Positions 1-12,843 of a DNA stretch of 64,000 nt are shown in pieces. The notes beneath the pieces were generated by a model, which had not been told where the DNA came from, made no database searches, and was given only the letters and a program-made list of their open reading frames with translations. The DNA lies in contig NMRA01000341.1 in assembly GCA_002633005.1 (NCBI GenBank), forward strand, positions 265,474-329,473. The letters are read 5' to 3'. The stretch comes from Phoronis australis (lineage: Eukaryota; Phoronida; Phoronidae). The translations under genes and the position numbers were made by a program. How positions within the stretch are numbered: position 1 is the first letter of the stretch; each line of letters begins with the position of its first letter.

Positions 1-1139
1 TAAAACCTTCTGAGGTCGAGTAAATGTAAATTTATAGAGGTGCAAATATACACCTGGCACGCGTGAACGATATTTCAATTCACGCAGGGGTGTAAATGCA
101 TGTTGGGTAGGTCAAAAATGCCATTTCAACATCATTTCTTAGTGTGCAAGCCATCTTGAGTGTATCAATGACAAAATAATCAGTATCAGTATTCACACAC
201 CAAAGAAAAAAACACGAACATTTGGGGGCTCGATACTAATTGATATGCAATTTCCATTGATACCACTGGCGCAATTGATACATCCCAAGTTATTTTATTA
301 TTCAAATGATAGCCTCGTGGAATGCAACACGGAATCAAGTAATCAACTGTAACTGCCCAAATTTCAGGTATGCATTTTTGAACAGGAAAACTGTTTTGCT
401 TTTGCAACTGCAGAAAGTTTACCTATGGTGCGGCTATGAAGTCCTGTACCCATTTCTTTCCATCTTACGACCTGACTCCAACGGTTTTCTGACTGATACA
501 TGTACATGTATATGAGGACAGATAGATTGGTTTCTTTGTTTGTATGTTCGAACAATATTTCACAAAAGCGAGTTGGTCTACCCATGTAGAATATCATCTG
601 CTATTTGACAATTCGTCTTCTAAATTTTCATTAACTGTGTACTGCGACAAGTCCATCGATCTTTGGTTATCCGTACTTACCGTTTGCAATACAGTCCCAA
701 GAGCAGCCCGTGGGTGATACCCGGGTCCCAGATCAAGGAAATTATAATAGAAAACGTTGCTCGTGTCGCTTCTTTGCTTCAAAATTTACAGAGCACTGAA
801 CACAAATGTCGCCTTTCTTTACCCCTTAGGAACACAATGTCAACTCACAGACACACCTGGGTGTACATTTGCATGTGGGGTATACCAGCTGCACGGGTGT
901 AAAAGTGCTGTATACAAACGGGAACCTTGTCGACCAACGCTGTCTGTCTGACAACTAGGAAAACGTGAAAATGAAGGTGGTGAACACTTAAAACGAGTTT
1001 ATAAAGCGGCAATGTACCCAGGTCCCGTCTAAGAAACTAAAGTTTGATTGGTCTGAACTTGTTCCTTAGGTGAAAAGTAGTTTTTGTTCTTGCAAATAAC
1101 TGACAGTTCCTTATCCCTTGACGGAGACCATGTACAGCG
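1..1139. other. No feature recognised
   Basis: Short reading frames only, none with a signal, domain or splice support. Confidence 0.5.
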
Positions 1140-1266
1140 TATAAAATGACGCAATAACAAGTCCACTCGTAGAGAGCTTTGAACCAATACCAAGCTGTCA
1201 GTTCTTTCGAAGTTCTGAAATCACCTCTAATTTAAGTAAAGAGAAATTTGAAATCATTTCATGACG
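1140..1266 (+). promoter_or_regulatory. Candidate TATA/initiator promoter with first non-coding exon
   Basis: TATAAAA at 1140-1146 lies 25 bases before a TCCACTCG initiator-like site (A at 1165). About 100 bases later, ACG|GTAAGT is a near-consensus splice donor at 1267. Together they suggest the start of a plus-strand transcript with an untranslated first exon. No coding exon was identified downstream. Confidence 0.25.
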
Positions 1267-1267
1267 G

Positions 1268-2271
1268 TAAGTTGCTTTTTGTGATGGAAGGCAAGTTTAT
1301 AGCCAATTTATACATGCGTTTACTAGGCTTTCGTGTAAGAAGGTCTTTGATTGAGATTTGGACAAAATGAGAAAAAAATATGTACAATAGAAAATATTTC
1401 GAGAGAAAATTTACCATTTACTACCCGAAACAGCAAAACTGAACTGAATGACGTGAACGTCTTCACATTGCATTATTTATCTAAGCACTGAAGGTTTTGG
1501 TTTTGAATTGATTCAATACGTCCTCGATTTGCTCATCACTGTTGTATGCTATTCCTGTTGGCTCAATAATATGCCAATCCATGGTATTCGGCAGACTGTA
1601 ACATCTGTGACACCTTTTGGATAAATATTGCACTACATATTTGTATTTACGCTAATTGGTTGAGCACCTTTACCAAAGAGATTCTGTTTCCGCTTGAGTG
1701 GAGACAGACATAATTAGTTCTGTTCATGCCGAACAGGAGCGAGCTATTTTCCCGAAAAAGTTGTCGAATTATAAATACCTACATTTCAAGCTGATATTGA
1801 CACTGTGTTGTGGCTTGCCATTTTGTGTAAATATTTTATTTCGCATGGGTAATGAAGCATATCAGTAACCAGAGTACAACGAAGAAAAACAAGAAAATCT
1901 GTACTTATAGAGATCTGAGTTTTCCAACAGATCGTATTATCAACATTTCAGCTCCCCGTCTTGTTGTAAATATGAAAAAGTTCATTGCTAAAATTCATAG
2001 CCAACTGTGCATTCTGCGACTGAGCAAAACGCGAAAACTAATTTTTGTTACTCGTAGCGAGCCATAATAATTGATCATTGAAGGCTTTATCAGATATTTA
2101 ATTAAATTTTTATGAATTATGATAACACCTCTACACTTTATGAAATAGTTTAACATATCTTTACTTGCAAGTAATAATTACTTTCGATATATAGTGATAT
2201 GAGTTTCCAGGCTGATGAGTAACTCATTTTTATCTGATCTATGTCCCAGTGATTTTCAGTAGCAATACTTG
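1268..2271. other. No feature recognised
   Basis: AT-rich sequence downstream of the candidate promoter. No convincing acceptor plus coding exon was found. Confidence 0.45.
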
Positions 2272-2383
2272 TTTTGCAAATTCCATGTAATTTGCAGACA
2301 CTTTGCGACTGAATTGATTGCCATATATTTTGCAAATTCCCAATAATTTGCAGACACTTAGCGACTGAATTGATTGCCTTCTG
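2272..2383. repeat. 56-bp tandem duplication
   Basis: Two adjacent copies of a 56-bp unit beginning TTTTGCAAATTCC and ending GACTGAATTGATTGCC, with a few substitutions. Confidence 0.7.
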
Positions 2384-3452
2384 TCTTCCGTCGGCACGTC
2401 AAACATCGACACAATGATTTTATGCGCGACTGAATGAGTCAAATATACTTGTATGCGGGTGGGAACTGGTAGCATGTAGTGAAGTCTAGACTACGTTCCG
2501 CAGTAGCAAGACATTCACACGGGAAACTAGCTCGCAAGCTCGTCGCATAGATATCGGTAGATAGGCGTATCCACTGTTCTTTCTTTCTTATAATAAATAT
2601 AACAGTAAGCATTCATAGGTAACCGACTGATGTGCGCTCAAGGCACGATATCCGTGCGACCTGTATTGTTATATCCAAAAAAGACGCAACAAAGGAAAAC
2701 AACGGTAGCGTCCAATAGGCGATAACCATGCGACGCGCTTACGCCCGTCGCATGGATCTCGCAAGTTGAACAATAGCTTGCGACCTCCATACGACGTCAT
2801 TTGTACTCATTTGCGGCGAGAAATATTCGCTTATGGAACGGTAACAGAAGTCTATCTCATAACTCATGAGTTCTATTCCATAATTCCACGGTGTCCAAAT
2901 TCACCGACCAATCACTTCAGTGGCAGCGATTTTGCTAAAATACGCTAATTCGCCAATAAGGATTCGAACACACTCGTGAAAGTCTCGCCTTTCACTCGCG
3001 TGATCGTGCTTTTCTTGCAAGAAAACTGACCTGTGACACGCTCTGTTCTGAGTTGCAAACTAACAGCGCCATTAAACCATTAATAGAGAATGTTCTCCTG
3101 CCTCTAAACATGTTCTCAAAGAACGTTCCCACGATATCATTTAGCTATATATGAGCTATATCAACTGTCAACCAGACAGTTCTGACGTGCACGCACCGAA
3201 CCCTCGGCAAGACTCGCAGACACCAGTATTGAATCCACTGGAAATAGTAAAAAGCCTATAGCAGATAATTAAAAATAGCTGATGACACGATGATAAGACA
3301 TAGAGTAATAATCCAATATTGGATCCTGTTATACATTTTTCAAAAGTGAATCTAAACTATTTGTGTAATTAGTACCCAGAGTGGTCATGAAATCACCTCA
3401 ACTCCGCTTAATATTGTAAAATTGCAAATTGCCAACCAGTTAAAACGTTCAC
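2384..3452. other. No clear feature
   Basis: GCGACG/CGTCGCA words recur between 2520 and 2800 in both orientations, possibly a degraded inverted repeat, but no ends can be set. Confidence 0.4.
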
Positions 3453-3457
3453 CATTA

Positions 3458-3718
3458 CATGCGTACACCCGGGGGGGTTGGCTCGGGGGGCTCGAATGAG
3501 CCTCCCCGTTTGGCGAAGTGGGCAAAAAGGTCCGCCACAGAGAAACAAAATGTCCCAGGAAACGAGACAAAGTCCACCAAAAAGGCGCAGACACACAGTT
3601 CACAGTTATGAAGGTGTTACCCCGTTTTGCTTTTTTTAGTCCTGCCGCCTTTATGTCAGCAAAAGTTCGACATCGTCAGAAATTCGAGCCCCCATATTAA
3701 AGGCTGGGTGCGCGCATG
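3458..3718. mobile_element. Small non-autonomous DNA element with CATTA target duplication
   Basis: A 261-bp unit with inverted ends CATGCGTACACCC (left) and CATGCGCGCACCC (right, reverse complement), each followed by a G-rich run. It is flanked by a perfect 5-bp direct repeat CATTA (3453-3457 and 3719-3723). No transposase is encoded. A related end occurs at 4877. Confidence 0.55.
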
Positions 3719-3723
3719 CATTA

Positions 3724-4876
3724 CATGGTCATTTGGGTATTCAAGCAAAAAACGACAAATATCAATATTGTGTAGGAGACTAAAAATATCTAAATTTGGC
3801 AAATTTCGGAACATCATATCTTAGAAATTGTTGATCGGATTCTTATGAAACATTCATATACCATCATAATTTAAGCACTATTCTCCAGAATAGGCCTACT
3901 GTTAATCAGGAATTATTTTGCATGGGAGTCTGAAACAGTAGAACCTTTCTGATTTTTATAAAAATACCTTAACTTCGGAAATTGATCGAACGTCTGAAAT
4001 TAATTGTAAATTTGAAATTTACACCTCTCGTAATGTTCACGAAACTAGGATTACTGTTACAGTCTTTGGGCGGTGGGTCGGTTGGAATTAGCCGGCACTT
4101 GTGCGTTTGAATGATTGACGTCCGAGTTTGCGTCCGTTGAGTTTGCCGCAATAGGCGGCCCCGTTAGGTGTAAATGCTGTGGGTCAACCGAAGAAAACGC
4201 TGTGCATTGTCTGGAGGCTGACAAACGAGGTTACAAATGATGGCGAAGTAAAATCAGATTTAAATTTCTTGGATATCTTATGCAATTGAAGTATCCACTT
4301 TAACAGTGAAAGTATATGGTGAACATGTTGAATTCTGAAAACTGATTGGAATAATGCACTTTAGTCTGTTTTTCGCGTTCAAGACCTCTTTAAATTCAAG
4401 GCTATCTTAATTTCTTTCACATGGCCTCGAATTCTATGGTTCTCAGTCATAAAAATCATTAAAATTTCAGTCATATCATAATCATCAGGTGGTCTCTCTA
4501 GCTATGGTTTTATTGCAATTAGAATATATTCTGTTATTTCTGCTGGTCGTTAAATTAAACTGTTCTAATTGCTCTTTGATGTTACGTTGTTTTGTCGGTG
4601 TGCCGTGACTTCTAAGGATTTTACTTTTTAATCAAAAAAGTGGATATTACTTTTAAAGCTCTAATTCGCTTAATGATACGTGAATAAAACTGAACACTGG
4701 ATTTTAGACTAGACATAGCGTCATATCACTTAAAGCTGCAATTTCGTCCTGTTTAGCTGACTAAACAGCGAACATTGATTTAAACCCTTTATTGTCATAA
4801 AATTGATCTCACAACATTCATTACCGTGATATGATTCTATTTCCGTTACTAACAAGAACATAGAAGCCATCAGCTA
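3724..4876. other. No feature recognised
   Basis: AT-rich unique-looking sequence between the two CATGCG-type element ends. Confidence 0.45.
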
Positions 4877-4922
4877 CATGCGCGCACCCAGCCTAAAATA
4901 TAGGGGGGGGGGGGGGGGGGGG
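4877..4922. mobile_element. End of a second CATGCGCGCACCC element, running into a gap
   Basis: CATGCGCGCACCCAGCCT followed by a G homopolymer matches the right end of the 3458-3718 element in inverted orientation. The poly-G run continues into the assembly gap, and no partner end is seen after it. Confidence 0.45.
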
Positions 4923-5363
4923 NNNNNNNNNNNNNNNNNNNNNNNNNNNNNNNNNNNNNNNNNNNNNNNNNNNNNNNNNNNNNNNNNNNNNNNNNNNNNN
5001 NNNNNNNNNNNNNNNNNNNNNNNNNNNNNNNNNNNNNNNNNNNNNNNNNNNNNNNNNNNNNNNNNNNNNNNNNNNNNNNNNNNNNNNNNNNNNNNNNNNN
5101 NNNNNNNNNNNNNNNNNNNNNNNNNNNNNNNNNNNNNNNNNNNNNNNNNNNNNNNNNNNNNNNNNNNNNNNNNNNNNNNNNNNNNNNNNNNNNNNNNNNN
5201 NNNNNNNNNNNNNNNNNNNNNNNNNNNNNNNNNNNNNNNNNNNNNNNNNNNNNNNNNNNNNNNNNNNNNNNNNNNNNNNNNNNNNNNNNNNNNNNNNNNN
5301 NNNNNNNNNNNNNNNNNNNNNNNNNNNNNNNNNNNNNNNNNNNNNNNNNNNNNNNNNNNNNNN
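4923..5363. other. Assembly gap (N run)
   Basis: Unresolved bases flanked on the left by about 20 Gs. ORFs spanning the gap are artefacts. Confidence 0.99.
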
Positions 5364-6050
5364 GGGTCTTCCACAGTTTGGAGGGAAAGCGCCCGTAAAA
5401 TCGGCGCCGAGGGCATCTTGTTTTGTTTGGTTCTACGAGGAAGGGGTGGGGTGGTATGGGGTGGGGTGTGGCTCTTAACCACCTATGTGTCGCGGCCTGT
5501 GTCAGTAGTGATTCACGCAGACCTTACACCTACTGTACTCCGACCCTGGAAAGACGATTGCCGATCGAAATTTATGACCACGTTTATCGACAGATATAAA
5601 ATTGAGCCGTCAAACTAACTGCGATGATTATTATTTAACTAAGACTAATGCTTGTAAAGCTCTGCCACTAAAAGGTTAACGCATCATTTAAGTACGTTGT
5701 CATTAATGTAGGCGAATTGTAGAAATAATTTGCAACGGTTAGTGATGCGTCGACTGCAGTCTGCGCCCATTCACCGACCAATGACATAAGGAGACATGAT
5801 AGTCACAGAAAACGATTCCTTCTTAGCGTGATATCTATGAATCATTCATAAAACAGGGGGTTCAATGTACGTGATAACAACGAGACTTTGTAGCATAATT
5901 GAATTTCTGTTGTTTTCAAGCTTGTTCTTTTTGAGAACACGCATCTACACTTCTGGAAAAGCACTCTGCTTATAAAAAAATGCATTAAGCCGGGGTTTTC
6001 TGTCAAAGAACCGGTATGGAGGACAGATACCATTATGAAACTGGTGACAA
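5364..6050. other. G-rich gap edge, then nothing recognised
   Basis: A G/T-rich patch (5435-5475) borders the gap and may belong to the interrupted element. Confidence 0.4.
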
Positions 6051-6134
6051 ACTCTACCTTACCTAAGTACAGATTTGGGAAGAACTGATAACACTCTGCC
6101 TTAGCTAAGTGTAAGTTTGGGAAGAACTCATAAT
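6051..6134. repeat. 42-bp tandem duplication
   Basis: Two diverged copies of a 42-bp unit (start ACTCTACCTTACCTAAGT; second copy at 6093). It gives the overlapping minus-strand frame an internal FFPNL peptide repeat, which is probably incidental. Confidence 0.6.
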
Positions 6135-6908
6135 TCAATATTACTTCAAATTAAATAAAATGAATAATATTTTTGAAACTTTATAAAAGCAAATTACTTT
6201 CACAGTGTACTTGTTATACGTAGATATTTGATACTAGTTTGTTGTTCATCCAGGCGTATATTTATTTAATAGTGAATTATACAACGTGCTTTAGACAGCA
6301 ACAGGCGCTTGCCTTCTTTCGTTCTCTGCATATCGTTGATCTCTATTCCAAGTGATCCAAATACATCGTAAAATACTCTTAACGTATTCATTTTGGGCAC
6401 GACGGGGGTAACTAGTCCGCATAGTGGCTTCAAAATTTGTCCGCGGGTTTAAATCATGGGTGACTTTCACACACAATAGGTGTGTAACACAGAAGCTAAT
6501 TATTTTATCACCCCCTGTGGATTCTGGACAGCGAAGTCCGGAATGGTCGTTCAAAACCATCGTTTGTGGGACTAAGATGGTGGACTATCGCTGGATTTGC
6601 ATGTTCCCTTGGCCTGACTATAATTATAAGCTTAAGCACAGGCTTGAGTGACTTGTCGGAACTGTCTACTCGGTTCACCGTTATCGAAGCCACATCAACG
6701 TCAATCGTGAAAATTGCAATGGCATCGCAAAAATAATGGATTGGCTCCGGTTGGTTCGTGGCAGCATCTTCGAGTATTGTTGTATGACGAGACCTTGAAA
6801 GTGTCCTCTAAAAGAACTTGAAATTGTGTAGACCGCAGTAACAAATCGTTCTTTACAATTCTGAAAGAGTCGTAGTGACCTGTTTCGTTAGTTTAACTGT
6901 TCAGCCCA

Positions 6909-7038
6909 GGCGTGCGTTCAGTAGACGCTAGGTCCTAGTCAAAGTCACGTGCTCTCATTTAAAATTCACGGCAATATCTCACGTAATCTCGCGAAGTCTT
7001 GCTTTTTAGCGAGGTCCTAGCGTTACTGAACGTGAGGC
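6909..7038. mobile_element. MITE-like element, copy 1
   Basis: A 130-bp unit with ~25-bp inverted ends (GCGTGCGTTCAGTA... and, reverse-complemented, CCTCACGTTCAGTAACGCTA). It is about 85-90% similar by eye to 60070-60210. No coding capacity. Confidence 0.6.
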
Positions 7039-10000
7039 AGGTCTGTTTAAAAACGTCAATAGTGAGAGAGCCGTAGAGGCAGACTGATCATTCATTGGAA
7101 ATGTCGTGTTAGATTTTCCAAGAAAAAAATGTATTTACTGAATGTGTGTTCGAATTTTCAATACTCGAAATTAAATCAACTGATTAAAGCTTTTCTCATC
7201 AACGTTTAAAGAGAATGAATAAACGCCATTGCGTTTGTGCTTGTTAACATCAAATCTCTGTTTTCCATCATTAGATACATTTTTCCTGTTGTGCGTCATT
7301 CGGAATTTGTCATTGAGAACCAATCAGATGTCTTAGTCGGTTGACGTGTCAAGATGTTGAAATTCTACCAAAATTAAGTTAGTTTAAACAACTACAAGAC
7401 ACTTATTGCCACACAATTTACAAAGTTTTAAATATGTTCGTGCTCTACATATACACCACAGGTATTTTGCGGGCTCTTGGAATTTGCCCTAAAATTTCCT
7501 CGACGAAATGAAAAATCAGATATTGGAAGGGACTATATAAAATCTTTCAGGCGGTTTATTATGTTCTGAGCGTGTATAGGGTTCTCAAGGTGATAAAACA
7601 GATGAGACGCCTGGGGATTGCTCAGTAGCCATTTTTCAGGCAGCCCGCATCAGATATCCGATCTCCCTTCCGATCAGATGTCATTTGAACACTGTATCTT
7701 GTCAACTTTGTGACTAGCTTGGTATTGCGACTCATTTGTAATAAGTCTCACTACAACTTTGAGTCGCCCATAAGCTTGTAGTGCCCCTGGTAACACCAGC
7801 TCTTTTGCAAGAGCTCACGATTGAATTGATGTACGCGTCGACCGAGTGAGTGTGCGATGCACTTACGTTTGTTGTAGTTTCTCATATAAAATTAATTATC
7901 TCCTTCAGAAACACTGAGAAAAACGAACTCCTGTAACTTCAAAGAACAATGAGTCACTGCTATCAAGTAAAAGCGCTTTGCTTTGTTATAAGAACGTTTA
8001 AGGCGAGAGTCGATATGCCATAGAAGAAAAACATTGTTTGGAGGATCGCGTAAAGTAGCGAGAAACAACTCATTGTCAATACAACAGTTTAATATTGAAT
8101 AAATTATAAATGCAAAGACATTAGAATGCGCATAAATAATAGCTACTGTGATGACTAAAGGCATGCACTGGCAACCAGTGCGTCTGTTCATTGAGTAGAG
8201 TTTATGTGATGGTTAGATATTACATTGACAAGGTTAACAGTGAGATCTGGCTGTTTTGATAAAGGATGAATAGTCCCATCCTAAGCTAAACACTTTCTCA
8301 ATATAGAATAACGAATTCAATTGTGAATCTCGTTTTCGAAGCGTTGTGCAGTTATAAGCAAAGAAAAATACACTAGTGCGCATCCGCGGGTGTTTCTTCA
8401 ACTAGTCCGTTCCGTAACGCTAAATTTTAGTGAGTGGAAGGCAGTAAGATCACGTGACTTGTTGACAGTGCATGAAGATAAAACACGTAGTCTTCTCGGG
8501 ACGAAACCCGCAAAACACTGACTTGACGGAACCCAGCTCCACATAGTAAAGTGTGGGGAACCAGTGACTTAACAGTTAGGTTCCTCAGTGGAGGGACGTG
8601 CAGCACTAGGCGAGAGTAACGCATAATCCCAGTGGCATTGTTACATTTCAGGACGGGCTATTGTGTTCTATTCGTCCTATACATGTGCACTTTCACAATT
8701 ACTTCGGTAAGTTTGCAACACATTTCACAGCATAAGCATCAACCTCTCATGAACTATCCCACGACATTCATTTTCTATAATGTAATGAACACAGCATAAT
8801 GCCTAAAAATGTCTATTAAAATAAACTTGCATTGAAGTCGAAGACTATATCTCAATTCACTTTGATGATGTCATTTCTGGTGACGATTTGTTTCACAATA
8901 GTTTACATGAGCAGTCAACTTAACTTAACAGCAACGCGAAAACAAAAATCTGATATCTCGTATTACTTGACTTGATTGCACCGGGATATTACATAAAATA
9001 TACAGGACAACATTGCAACACGCGCGTAATATAACTGAGATTGTCACAAAGGTAAATGACTTAAAACTGCTGGGACGAACTGTCGTTTGTAGTGGCTGAT
9101 TCATGACATTCAAATAATAAACGATGCCTGCATAAATAACAAAAAACCAGATCTCAAAATAAAAATAACAAAAGTTAGCACCTTTAATAAATTAAGATGA
9201 GTTATGTACAACAGAGTGGAATGTTGAAATAAATACTGACTTTACCACACGAAATGTCACTAACGACTGTATGTTAACCTAGCTCCCTAGGTGTTTTTGA
9301 AGTCTGCTTCGTTTTCTTTGTGATCAGCAGTTATTCTTATGAGAATCGCTGATTACTCCATAATTCCCATCGTCCACGGTGAAGATATTTCCACAAAACG
9401 TAACGTGACAGCAACACATTTTGATTTTAAGCAAGTTAATACCCCCGTCGTCGTTCACAGATTCAACACTCCATGGAATGTCTGGTGGAAAGTGGGTTCG
9501 ATATGATTGATATGAACCATTGGTGGCGTGCCTAAATTGGTTCCGACAGAACAGTAACAGGCGTACATGTAGATGTTCCAGGATCGATGACCCGGAGTCC
9601 AAAAGTGGACAAAGCTGTGGAGCATTTTGAAATCTTCCACGACAGCAATGTTAAAGTGACCAAATAGGGTACTCTTCGCACATCCTCTCTGGAGCAGATG
9701 GTTGGAGACACCCGGCGAGAATTTGTCAGATCTGTTCTAATCTTCCAACGTGTCGAGATAATTTCTGGAAAATAATAAAAATACCATAAGACTCTTCCAT
9801 GGGGAATATGTTACAGTTTCTGAGTGTGTTATTCTCCAAGTTATCAATGTTAGCGTTGGTGGATTTTTAATTCCGGCAAATAAGAAAATCGAAGAGCAAT
9901 TTCACGCCCACAATTTACACAAGGGTACATTCAGCGTAACACGAGGAAAGTTTAGACACGGAATATGATCACAGGTTAAACAGGAATCTGGGATGAGTTC

Positions 10001-10429
10001 CGTAGACACAAGAATATCGTGAGTAAAGACCCTGTAACCACGAGTTTCCCTTGTAAAGCATGGCGGCTATTCGCGAAGGTTTGCGAGCTTTTGTTGTTTT
10101 TTTGTTTTGATGTGATGGAAGGCGTGCTCGTAGTCGATTTAAAACAGCTCAAGATCAACAGAACCCTAAAGCATTTTATTCACTAACGATTACAATTGCC
10201 CTTCAAATTGTGCAACTCTAAAACATTCTTTACGGCACGTAAAAAGTCCATAAATTATATATGCAAGGCCGAGTGCTGTTGAATTAATAAGTCAGTAGAT
10301 AGGTGTACTTGAGTGAATGAATGTTTTTATCCAATCATCGACGTAATTAGTGACCAATCGGGTAGCTTTACTGTTGCAGTAAAAAGTCGTTCACGCACAT
10401 TAACCCATTATTAAGGAAAATCTAGTGAA
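7039..10429. other. Long stretch without a recognised feature
   Basis: The largest frames (minus, 7892-8191 and 9324-9602) show no domain. The second has a cysteine cluster (MCCCHVTFC) but no signal peptide or homology that I recognise. Confidence 0.4.
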
Positions 10430-10589
10430 TATAAATTGCCAATCCATTCCCGAGAGTCAGTCGTTACGCACACGACATATGTTGTGATTTGTTTTGCTGT
10501 GTCTACTCTTTAATAAAAACTATCAAAATTCTAGTCACGACATAGCCATTAACAACTCGTCCTGGTCTGGAGAAGATTGGACCACCTGG
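10430..10589 (+). promoter_or_regulatory. Candidate TATA/initiator core promoter
   Basis: TATAAAT at 10430 is followed 29 bases later by TCAGTC (A at 10459), an initiator match at canonical spacing. A weak donor CTG|GTAAAA occurs at 10590. The first ATG after the start is closed at once by a stop, so any first exon would be non-coding. Confidence 0.18.
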
Positions 10590-11567
10590 TAAAATGTTAT
10601 AAATCATTTTGTCGATCGGTCGACACGTCACGGCTACAATATGTACCCAGCAGCAACACGTACGTGCGTGGAGTCATTCAACAAGCGATCTATCGCGTTG
10701 TGGATGATTTAAACCCATGACGCAGGTTCGTAAGAATTACTTAACGGGAGTGACTGTTACCTCAGGCAGTGCCGGGGGTTAACGCTCGCATCATCATTAC
10801 ACACGGAAATAGCGGTTTCTATTTTTAGCGGTTCTTTCTTTTGCGTATCAACGAATGACTTAGGGGATTTTGCCAAAAATATATAAAAGTCATATCGCCA
10901 ATGTAATAATTCACAATAAATGCACGAGTACCCACTAGGGCCTATTTATATTATCAAAATACTATATTGCGAAATGACCTTGCAAAAGAAACTTCAAACT
11001 ACCCAGACGTATGAATTCCGTGCAGCGTCTACCTGTGCTACAAGTCAATAACGGGGTTATCAAATGGGTGATTTATCAAAGGATAGCCTAAATAACACAA
11101 AAAGCAAAGGAGAGTTGCGTTGTGTTTCGTGATACTTGTCATGTACATATCTTCTGGCCTGCAAGAATTTCGCCTTCAGAGGTGCGCTGGACAATTACTG
11201 GTGACACACCCCTTTGGGAAACACAGAGGAGAATCCCAGTCAGTAACTTTCCTTCACTTAGACTTATTTTAGGAACGAGAATCTGGCACCTTTTTGCTTT
11301 CCTCACTGAATTCTAATGATCCTGGTGATATTTGACAATCGCTTTCTAGACAAAAATAATATTGCGGTACCGTTACGCATCGATTACCTCCGTCACGCGT
11401 GACACAGCGATACAAACAAACAGCAACTGACGGTATTTCCACCGAAGTTCTCGTCGTTGAGACAAAAGAACAACATACTTTAATTTCTAAATCAGTATCT
11501 AATCGACGAAACATAGGGAGGAATAAAAGCGGAGACAGACATCAGTGACGCGTCAACGTCCTGTATT
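10590..11567. other. No feature recognised
   Basis: No exon, repeat or RNA gene could be supported. Confidence 0.45.
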
Positions 11568-11650
11568 ATTGTTATTATCATCATCATTATCATTATTATT
11601 ACTGTTATCATTATCATTATCATAAAATGATTATCATCACCACCAACACC

Positions 11651-11682
<32 letters not shown>

Positions 11683-11712
11683 TATAATCCCGTTTGCTAT
11701 TATTATTCTTGT
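11568..11712. repeat. Trinucleotide-rich simple repeats
   Basis: Interrupted ATT/ATC repeats pass into CAC and ATC triplets. This is ordinary microsatellite sequence. Confidence 0.85.
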
Positions 11713-12761
11713 ATTATAAACATGGCGCCTAGAAACGGAACAGGTGGTGTATTCCGTAATTTGCAGGACGGAACAAAACTGGGGGGAGTGTAAAACTGGT
11801 GATACGAGGGAACGAACTTAAAGACCCATCTACATGTGCTTTTTACTTTCCACAGGCACTTGATGCATGCAGTTTTAGTCGATTTTAGATATACGTAGGT
11901 GCAACTGAAATTCACAAAATACCACCGTGTCATGCAAGCTAGGTGTTTATTTCTAATACGACTATGGACATCTTCGTTTATTATGTTTTGAAATTTGTAA
12001 GTCCACCAGTTTGAGACGCCAAGTAAAAAGTAAGCGCAAAACGAGGCCATAAAATGTCAGCTTAAAGGTCCTGCACAACAGCTGACAGAATTCATGCGTG
12101 ACAGGTAGCACATCTTTTACAGCTTTTTCTCACCCAACATGGTCTGTTTTAACCACCTTAATTAATTTTCTCAGTTCTAGAACAAGATTTCTCAGTGGCA
12201 AAAAACTCAAATAAAGGTCTGAGGACCCTGTAACATTCTGTTACTTCAAAATTCCAAAAGAGCAAATAGAAACGAAAACTGTTACTCAAATTTTAAATCG
12301 CTGTTAGTGACTCAAATTGAAAAACGTCCCATGTTGGCGTTAGTGACTGTTTTCTGGTCTGTTTGACGTTTCTGGAATACCGAATATCACAAAACCGACG
12401 ACTATGGATAACGTATTCTCGCTGGAAAAGGAGATACGTTAGTTTAGCATGGATTCACTCATCAGGGTCGTTCAATGTGGAGGAGAGCATACCGTTGTAG
12501 CACCTATCGATTGGGAATTTCTCTCTAGGAGTCACCGAAGGACATGGTCTGCAACTGTGGAGTTCTAAGGCTAAAACGTGACTTTGAAATCTACTTATTT
12601 CGATCCAGGGTAAATCGTGCATCACTTGTCCTAACTGAGAAATGGACGGCCTGGTGTAGAATGTTGAATAGCTATTGAACATGTGAAAATGTACTTCGAG
12701 TGAAGCAGGAATAAGAAACTAAACGTTTCCATGACATCAGTTTTTGGCAACAGTAAGATTA
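11713..12761. other. No feature recognised
   Basis: The 115-residue minus frame (11703-12050) lacks any recognisable domain. Confidence 0.4.
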
Positions 12762-12843
12762 AAAAACGGACAATCGCCGCACAAATAAAAAAGTTCATGT
12801 TCATACAACGTTTTTATTTGTGCGGAGACTGTCCGTTTTTTAA
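12762..12843. repeat. Strong hairpin with 31-bp arms
   Basis: The left arm AAAAAACGGACAATCGCCGC... pairs with the right arm over 31 bases with two mismatches, around a loop of about 20 bases. TAAACGTTTCC occurs as a direct repeat at 12720-12730 and 12841-12851, bracketing the hairpin. It could be a very short MITE or a transcribed hairpin. Confidence 0.6.

Noticed and set aside
4874-5618. Frames of 200-246 residues
   Set aside because: Almost entirely N bases.
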